Shown piece after piece: positions 59,659 through 64,000 of a stretch of DNA of 64,000 bases (position 1 is the first letter of the stretch; the number at the start of each line of letters is the position of its first letter). Source of the stretch: Alkalihalobacillus sp. CinArs1 (lineage in GTDB: Bacteria; Bacillota; Bacilli; Bacillales; Guptibacillaceae); NCBI RefSeq assembly GCF_947387515.1, contig NZ_CANDOB010000002.1, positions 620,001-684,000 of the forward strand, in the 5' to 3' direction. The notes beneath the pieces are model-generated. The model did no database searches and was not told the origin of the DNA. It worked only from the letters and a program-made list of their open reading frames with translations. Both the position numbers and the translations under genes were made by a program.

Positions 59659-60288
59659 ATGGAGGGGAACGGCGAAGGATTAATCGTCTCAGGAGCATGG
59701 ATTCAAACGATCGGGGCAGCGGTGGCTGCGATCGGGAACACGATTGCTGCTATGGATAGAAGCGAAGAAGATGAACGAGTCAGCAGCGAACTTTATATTC
59801 TAGGTAACGCAGTCGAAGCGACGGGAAATTCCCTCCAAGCGGTCGGTCAAACGAAAATTCAGGAAAGTGAAGAAGAAACGCTCGGGATTGTAGGAGACTG
59901 GTTTCAGGCTGCTGGAAATATTGCAAACGTAGTCGGCGGGACGATCGTACTCAATGACGATGTGGAGGAAGGACTGAGCATCGATATTCTTGGTGACGTC
60001 ATCCAATCGATCGGTGCGAGCTTCGAAGCTCATAGTTCTAGTCTGCTAGATTCTGATTATGCGGCTCTGATTGCAGCAGGCCAGAGGGTGCAGTCGATCT
60101 CTGTTGCGATCGAGGCGATTGGCCTCGTGTATATAATGAAAGGAAAAGATAAGGTAGGACAGCAGCTGATCGCGATCGGAAGCTATGGACAAACAGCTGG
60201 TGCCGCGCTTTCTGCAATCGGGTATACGAAAGAGTACAACCGACCGCGGTTATTCCATGATTGGAATAGCGGATATTATTATTTGTAG
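59659..60288 (+). CDS. Glycine-rich repetitive protein (DUF6944-like)
   Basis: 209 residues made of about six imperfect helical repeats of some 35 residues, each with a G-x-x-x-Q-x-x-G-x-x-x-x-x-x-G pattern such as SGAWIQTIGAAVAAIGNTI, LGNAVEATGNSLQAVGQ and VGDWFQAAGNIANVVGG. It fits the DUF6944 group of repetitive proteins in bacilli. It may bundle into a helical pore or scaffold. ATG 59659 is preferred to GTG 59641, which lies in the ribosome site. The C-terminus is Tyr-rich (GYYYL). Function unknown. Confidence 0.72.
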   Translation: MEGNGEGLIVSGAWIQTIGAAVAAIGNTIAAMDRSEEDERVSSELYILGNAVEATGNSLQAVGQTKIQESEEETLGIVGDWFQAAGNIANVVGGTIVLNDDVEEGLSIDILGDVIQSIGASFEAHSSSLLDSDYAALIAAGQRVQSISVAIEAIGLVYIMKGKDKVGQQLIAIGSYGQTAGAALSAIGYTKEYNRPRLFHDWNSGYYYL

Positions 60289-60370
60289 GTATTGCCATTA
60301 TGAGAAAAAATGGAACTTCATGCGTTTCAAATTCGTACATAGTAGTAGCGCTGCTTTTGGAGGTGGTCTA

Positions 60371-60671
60371 GTGGAGCTGCTCGTGATCGGGTTAGGCTTT
60401 TTATTCTTTTCATATTTGGTCGGAGTGAAGAAGCAAACATACCTTCAGGGTTTAACGAAAAACAATAAAAGACAAGTCGCTGCTAGGAACGGTAGTAGGA
60501 GGATGGTTACTCCTCCCGTTAGATCTCATCTTCATTTTACATCGTTTTATAGACTATCCTTATGAGGGGATTGTGGTTGGAAGTGCGATGGTGCTTCTCT
60601 TAACTTGCGTATATGTGTTATCAACAGAAAGCTGTGACCGGAGGTGTTTTATTGATTGCAGAGATGTTTAA
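60371..60671 (+). pseudogene. Frameshifted small membrane protein gene
   Basis: GTG 60371, with TGGAGGTGG upstream, starts MELLVIGLGFLFFSYLVGVK. After the run of five A at 60458-60462 the natural continuation is in the +1 frame: KTIKDKSLLGTVVGG then LLLPLDLIFILHRFIDYPYEG and a second helix, ending at TAA 60669. The joined protein resembles DUF3784-like membrane proteins. In the reading frame as given, the protein instead runs into a basic, unlikely tail and stops at 60565. One extra A in the homopolymer explains this. It could be a true pseudogene, a sequencing error or a slippage site. Confidence 0.72.
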
Positions 60672-61467
60672 GCGTAGAGAAAAATACGCGTATTTAGGTT
60701 TGATTGTCGTCACCGTTTTTAGCGGTGTTTTTCTTGCTTTTAATTTGCCAAAGACAAACGGTGAGTGGGCAGAAATGATCGTGCTGCTGCTTCCGATCCT
60801 ATTTCTCGCCTTCATCGCATTAATCAGTCGTAAGAAATATAACGAGGTGAAGGGAGTTGATTTTCCTCAATCGCATTCATCCCTTCTCGCGTGTGATCAC
60901 CTTATTTTAAAACAAGATGCTGCTATGATGCCTAGGCTTCTTTCGTTTGAGAAAGATGGAAGTTTTGTTGGAAGGTATCAGTTGGTCGATGTTAAGTGGT
61001 GGCTTTACCCCATCGCTCTTTTTCAGTCTTCTATGCTTTCTCTCATTCCGCATCGGGTCGCTTTTTTATCGAACGAAGGTAAAAAGGTATTCTCTTTCAG
61101 GCGGGAAGGATTCAAGAAAACAAAGGTCACGATTTATGATCATGAAGATCAGGTGATCGGTACATATGAACAAGAAGAGTTTAAGAGTTTGGTTAATCTG
61201 AACGGAGAATTAAAGGATGAGAATGGATCAGTCATTTTACCGGTGAAAGTTGCTGGGTTCTCTGGAGATTTTCATTTAATAGATGAGGATGGACATCGGT
61301 GGGCATATTTTTACAATGGGCGATTTCCGCATGAGTATACAAAGATTTTTAAAGATATGGACAATGATATCGTTGAGGTTTCAAATCGGCTATCTGAAAG
61401 AGATAAAGTCCGCCTGCTTAGCTTCATAGGCTTTATTTTTATGGAGCGGAGTTTTAAGGGACGATAG
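60652..61467 (+). CDS. Membrane-anchored protein, possibly tubby/LURP-like
   Basis: About 271 residues: two N-terminal membrane helices (10-55) and a large beta-rich C-terminal domain (FSFRREGFKKTKVTIYDHED, GDFHLIDEDGHRW) that loosely resembles LURP-one/tubby-type folds. TTG 60652 with GGAGGTG five bases before is chosen; ATG 60613 is unlikely. It overlaps the end of the frameshifted gene, so they may share an operon. Function unknown. Confidence 0.65.
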   Translation: MIAEMFKRREKYAYLGLIVVTVFSGVFLAFNLPKTNGEWAEMIVLLLPILFLAFIALISRKKYNEVKGVDFPQSHSSLLACDHLILKQDAAMMPRLLSFEKDGSFVGRYQLVDVKWWLYPIALFQSSMLSLIPHRVAFLSNEGKKVFSFRREGFKKTKVTIYDHEDQVIGTYEQEEFKSLVNLNGELKDENGSVILPVKVAGFSGDFHLIDEDGHRWAYFYNGRFPHEYTKIFKDMDNDIVEVSNRLSERDKVRLLSFIGFIFMERSFKGR

Positions 61468-61485
61468 TATGGAGCGGCTATTTAA

Positions 61486-62733
61486 ATGAAGAAAAGCTGG
61501 GTGATCTCAACGTGTCTTACTATTGTCCTGATCTTCTCATCCATTCTTGCTACATGGAAACCGATCGCAGAAGAACTGAAACTTGGCCTCGATCTGCAAG
61601 GTGGATTTGAAATTCTTTATGAAGTTCAAGACCCGTATGAAGGAAGAGGCATTGAAAAAGAGAAACTAGTAAAGCAGACCGCATCGATCATGAGAGATCG
61701 CATCAATCTATTAGGGATAAGTGAACCTATAATCCAAGTCGAAGATGAAGAACGCATTCGCGTTCAGCTCCCTGGCGTGCAGGATCAGAACGAGGCGCGT
61801 GATATCTTATCGATCGGAGGGAACATCACGATTCGGGATACGGATAACGATCTTATCTTATCTTCAGAAGAGTTTTCTTCTATTAAAATCGTAGAGGTAC
61901 CAGGGGGTGCACCACCTCAGGTCACCATGGAGTTTCGTGAAGACGTAGATATGCAGCGCATTACAGAGAAGTACATGGGCGAGACGCTTGTCCTTTGGCT
62001 CGATTATGTAAAAGGAGAATCTTACAGCGCGTCTCACCCTAACGTTATTTTTGATGGTCCTGTGTCGATGACGTGGTCTTACGACGGGGTAGCTCTCTCA
62101 AGTGATTTTACGAACGAAGAGGCGAATAAACTTGCGAAAGTACTTAGTACGGGTGACTTACCTGCTCCGATCGAAGAGATTTACTCGCGCTCAGTTGGAA
62201 GTCAGCTCGGTGAGAAGGCACTGAACAATACGATGTTGTCATGCGGAATCGCGATACTATTGATCTTTTTGTATATGGTTTGGAATTACCGTTATCTGGG
62301 GATGATTTCGGTTCTTTGCATGGTAAGCTACCTGTATTTGACGTTCGCCATCTTTTTATTCTTAGAAGGTGTGTTCACGCTAACAGGATTGGCAGCGTTT
62401 ATTCTTGGCCTCGGGATGGCGGTCGATGCGTCGATCCTAACGTTTGAGCGTTTGCGGGAAATCAAGAGAAGGGGAGCTTCGTTCGAAACGCTCGTGATGG
62501 AAGCCTCGAACCGTTCGTTTACAACGATTGGGGATGCACAAGTAACGACCGCGATTGCTGCTTGTGGACTGTTTATCTTTGGTGTTGGCGCTGTAAAAGG
62601 GTTTGCGGTCATGCTATTCATCTCAATTGTTGCTGGGTTCTTAACCTGTTATGCATTGTTAAGACTGCTACTCTACATGATTGGTGAAGCGAGAATCGTA
62701 GAGTGGTATGAGAGAAGAAATAGAAAGGGTTGA
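61486..62733 (+). CDS. secD: SecD-like protein without SecF partner
   Basis: 415 residues. The SecD landmarks are LKLGLDLQGGFEILYEV near residue 30, the two P1-type motifs, a periplasm-side domain, and six C-terminal helices with GMAVDASILTFERLREI. The last part is the SecD/SecF (RND) helix bundle. Bacillus normally has a fused SecDF elsewhere; here only the SecD half is present and no SecF gene follows. It may be a paralogue with a special role or need SecDF. ATG 61486 is used; no strong ribosome site was noted. Confidence 0.88.
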   Translation: MKKSWVISTCLTIVLIFSSILATWKPIAEELKLGLDLQGGFEILYEVQDPYEGRGIEKEKLVKQTASIMRDRINLLGISEPIIQVEDEERIRVQLPGVQDQNEARDILSIGGNITIRDTDNDLILSSEEFSSIKIVEVPGGAPPQVTMEFREDVDMQRITEKYMGETLVLWLDYVKGESYSASHPNVIFDGPVSMTWSYDGVALSSDFTNEEANKLAKVLSTGDLPAPIEEIYSRSVGSQLGEKALNNTMLSCGIAILLIFLYMVWNYRYLGMISVLCMVSYLYLTFAIFLFLEGVFTLTGLAAFILGLGMAVDASILTFERLREIKRRGASFETLVMEASNRSFTTIGDAQVTTAIAACGLFIFGVGAVKGFAVMLFISIVAGFLTCYALLRLLLYMIGEARIVEWYERRNRKG

Positions 62734-62737
62734 AGGG

Positions 62738-63295
62738 ATGAAGGCATTATTTTTACTGTATGATGGCTATGTAGAATGGGAAATCAGTACGCTTAGCTAT
62801 ATTTTTAGTGAAACGGACGTCGATATCGAGACCACCGCTCTGTACCGTGAAGTGACGAATAGCGGGAAGTTTAATATACGTGTGAGCAAGACCGTGAGCG
62901 AGTGTTCACCAGACGACTATGATATTTTAGTTATCCCTGGTGGTGACCCAGAGCCACTATTAGAGGAAGAGAAGTTTTTGAACCTTATCCAGAGTTTTAA
63001 TGAGAAAAAGAAGTGGATCGCGGCGATATGTGGAGCTTCAACATTCCTCGGCGCGAGTTCAGTATTAGGTGAAAGGGAGTATTCGACTTCAATTGAAACA
63101 GAAGAGTTTCCGACGATCTTTGAGGTTGCAAACAAAAGCAAAGCGGACGTAACGGTTTGTGAAAACTTGATTACCGCTGAAGGAAATGCGTACATAGAAT
63201 TTGCGGTAGCAGTCGCAAAACAGCTAGATCTGTTTGAGGACCGTGAAGATGAATTGGAAACGGTCTTGTTCTTTAAGAATCAACTGAGAGGGTAG
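62738..63295 (+). CDS. DJ-1/PfpI-family protein
   Basis: About 185 residues. MKALFLLYDGYVEWEIS begins the flavodoxin-like fold, YDILVIPGG follows, and the nucleophile elbow is AAICGASTFLG with Cys near residue 110. Members act as glutamine amidotransferase-like enzymes, chaperones or deglycases. ATG 62738 is preferred to 62708, which lies within secD. Its role is unclear. Confidence 0.87.
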   Translation: MKALFLLYDGYVEWEISTLSYIFSETDVDIETTALYREVTNSGKFNIRVSKTVSECSPDDYDILVIPGGDPEPLLEEEKFLNLIQSFNEKKKWIAAICGASTFLGASSVLGEREYSTSIETEEFPTIFEVANKSKADVTVCENLITAEGNAYIEFAVAVAKQLDLFEDREDELETVLFFKNQLRG

Positions 63296-63319
63296 CGCTT
63301 TAGTAGAGGAGGGAACGGA

Positions 63320-63691
63320 GTGGAAACGTTTGAAGACTATCTTAGCAAAATCGAAGAGCCTGAGCACCGCGCTCGAATGGAGGAAGTGTTCGATTGGGTT
63401 GAGGAGAAGTATCCAAACTTAGAGCGAAGGATTGCATGGAACCAACCGATGTATACCGATCATGGCACATTTATTATCGCTTTTAGTAAGGCGAAGAAGC
63501 ACATGTCGGTCGCACCAGAGCGGGTCGTGATGGAGCGTTTCGCTGATGATATCGATGCAGCTGGATATGATGCCACAAAAGAGCTCGTGCGAATTCCGTG
63601 GAACAAACCGGTGAATTATGGGCTGCTTGAGAAGATGATCTCGTTTAATATTCGGGATAAAGCGGAATATACGAGTTTTTGGAGGAAGTGA
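63320..63691 (+). CDS. fra: Frataxin-like iron chaperone Fra/YdhG (DUF1801)
   Basis: 123 residues matching YdhG (Fra) of B. subtilis: FEDYLSKIEEPEHRARMEEV, ERRIAWNQPMYTDHGTFIIAFSKAKKHMSVAPE and VRIPWNKPVNYGLLEKMISF. Fra is reported as an iron chaperone that feeds Fe-S cluster assembly. The start is GTG 63320 with AGGAGGGAACGGA upstream. It belongs to the same DUF1801 group as ydeI at 20944. Confidence 0.9.
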   Translation: METFEDYLSKIEEPEHRARMEEVFDWVEEKYPNLERRIAWNQPMYTDHGTFIIAFSKAKKHMSVAPERVVMERFADDIDAAGYDATKELVRIPWNKPVNYGLLEKMISFNIRDKAEYTSFWRK

Positions 63692-63697
63692 CTGTGT

Positions 63698-63737
63698 TGC
63701 AAAAGACGCCTGCTATATGAGCAGACGTCTTTTTGTG
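63698..63737 (+). terminator. Terminator after fra
   Basis: AAAGACG and CGTCTTT form the base of the hairpin with an inner CTGCT / AGCAG arm; TTTTTGTG follows. Confidence 0.75.
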
Positions 63738-63750
63738 TACCTAGTTCTGT

Positions 63751-63790
63751 TCGACAGCCTTCGAGCTAATCCGGGTGGTACCTGTCACCG
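63751..63790 (-). repeat. Family B repeat, copy 5
   Basis: On the minus strand CGGTGACAGGTACCACCC then GGATTAGCTCGAAGGCTGTCGA. The TGA in CGGTGA is the stop of the partial gene at the window edge. Confidence 0.85.
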
Positions 63791-64000
63791 TAGCACCGTA
63801 GCGGTGCGGTGGTCAAAGACTCGCTTTGCTTTTCCTTCAGAGCGGGGAAGGGCGGACGGTTCTTTTAAGAAGACTTCCATCGAGACGAGTGCTTCGGTTT
63901 TCACCATCAACGCGATTCTTGACGTTAGCTCCTGTGCAGCTGGATGGCTGAAGGTTTGATCATTAAGAGACTTATAGAATTCTTCTGATACCTCCACATG
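63785..64000 (-). CDS. 3' part of an unidentified gene, cut by the window edge
   Basis: An open frame of at least 71 codons that runs off the right edge. The visible part (MEVSEEFYKSLNDQTF, SHPAAQELTSRIALMVKTEA) is helical, ending in a basic tail KRVFDHRTATVLR. The final codons and stop lie at a family B repeat, so the 3' end may be changed. Function not recognised. Confidence 0.5.
   Translation of the reverse strand, partial: HVEVSEEFYKSLNDQTFSHPAAQELTSRIALMVKTEALVSMEVFLKEPSALPRSEGKAKRVFDHRTATVLR

Noticed and set aside
60185-60565. A 126-codon frame starting inside the repetitive protein gene
   Set aside because: Its first part is out of frame with the repeats. The real product starts at GTG 60371 and is frameshifted.
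1-64000. tRNA, rRNA, CRISPR or prophage elements
   Set aside because: No cloverleaf, ribosomal RNA segments, spacer-repeat arrays or phage genes were found on reading through the window.

Overview
The window comes from a Gram-positive, spore-forming member of the Bacillaceae (Bacillus sensu lato, perhaps a marine or alkaliphilic relative). This rests on strong AGGAGG-type ribosome sites, YjcZ-type small sporulation proteins, FosB, FloT, ComK, an RsbR-type STAS protein, a CatR/CatD/CatE module, a YwrA-D-like cluster, and a c-di-AMP (ydaO/yuaA) riboswitch. No rRNA, tRNA, CRISPR array, prophage or transposase gene was seen.

Layout. 1-1.8 kb: an unexplained leader, then a c-di-AMP riboswitch with its terminator in front of a KtrB/KtrD potassium channel subunit. 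1.8-4.3 kb: quinone/catechol detoxification (catR divergent from catD-catE, then a WrbA-type flavoprotein). 4.4-12 kb: a minus-strand catabolic operon of a TRAP transporter (DctP-DctQ-DctM) and two M20 hydrolases, with a GAF/PucR-type regulator upstream. 12-18.8 kb: many small metabolite-modifying enzymes (methyltransferase, phosphotransferase, three GNATs, 2'-5' RNA ligase-like, histidine phosphatase, FosB). 18.9-24.6 kb: an LtaS-like polymerase, YdeI, flotillin and small membrane proteins. 24.6-27.6 kb: three tandem DUF4489-like genes, tiny spore-type genes and a sigma-region-2 fragment. 27.6-31 kb: an Lrp regulator divergent from a gamma-glutamyltransferase and a split chromate transporter. 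31-41 kb: an HTH protein with 28-residue repeats, a CMD-family protein, an MHYT-PAS-GGDEF-EAL protein, PepF, GNAT, NUDIX and a P-loop kinase. 41-47 kb: ergothioneine genes egtB-egtD, NUDIX, ComK, DUF805 and TM2-like membrane proteins. 47-54 kb: RsbR-like STAS protein, TetR divergent from an MFS exporter, PadR-HAAS pair, an iron-type alcohol dehydrogenase and a sortase-anchored excalibur protein. 54-64 kb: MBL hydrolase, arylamine NAT, a four-gene OpuC-type osmoprotectant ABC transporter, a repetitive protein, a frameshifted membrane gene, an orphan SecD, PfpI and a frataxin-like YdhG/Fra protein.

The most unusual signal is two families of short dispersed repeats that sit on gene 3' ends. Family A is a palindrome built on CAGGC(G/A)CGTGCCTG. 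It lies at the end of three unrelated genes, supplies their stop codon, and gives all three proteins the same C-terminal tail QARA. Family B, with core GGTGACAGGTACCACCC, occurs five times. It supplies the TGA stop of three unrelated genes and directly follows the stop of a fourth. Other points worth attention are two open frames that have a good Shine-Dalgarno site but no canonical start codon (apparent AUA), the TRAP/M20 operon of unknown substrate, the HTH-repeat protein and the DUF4489 triplet.
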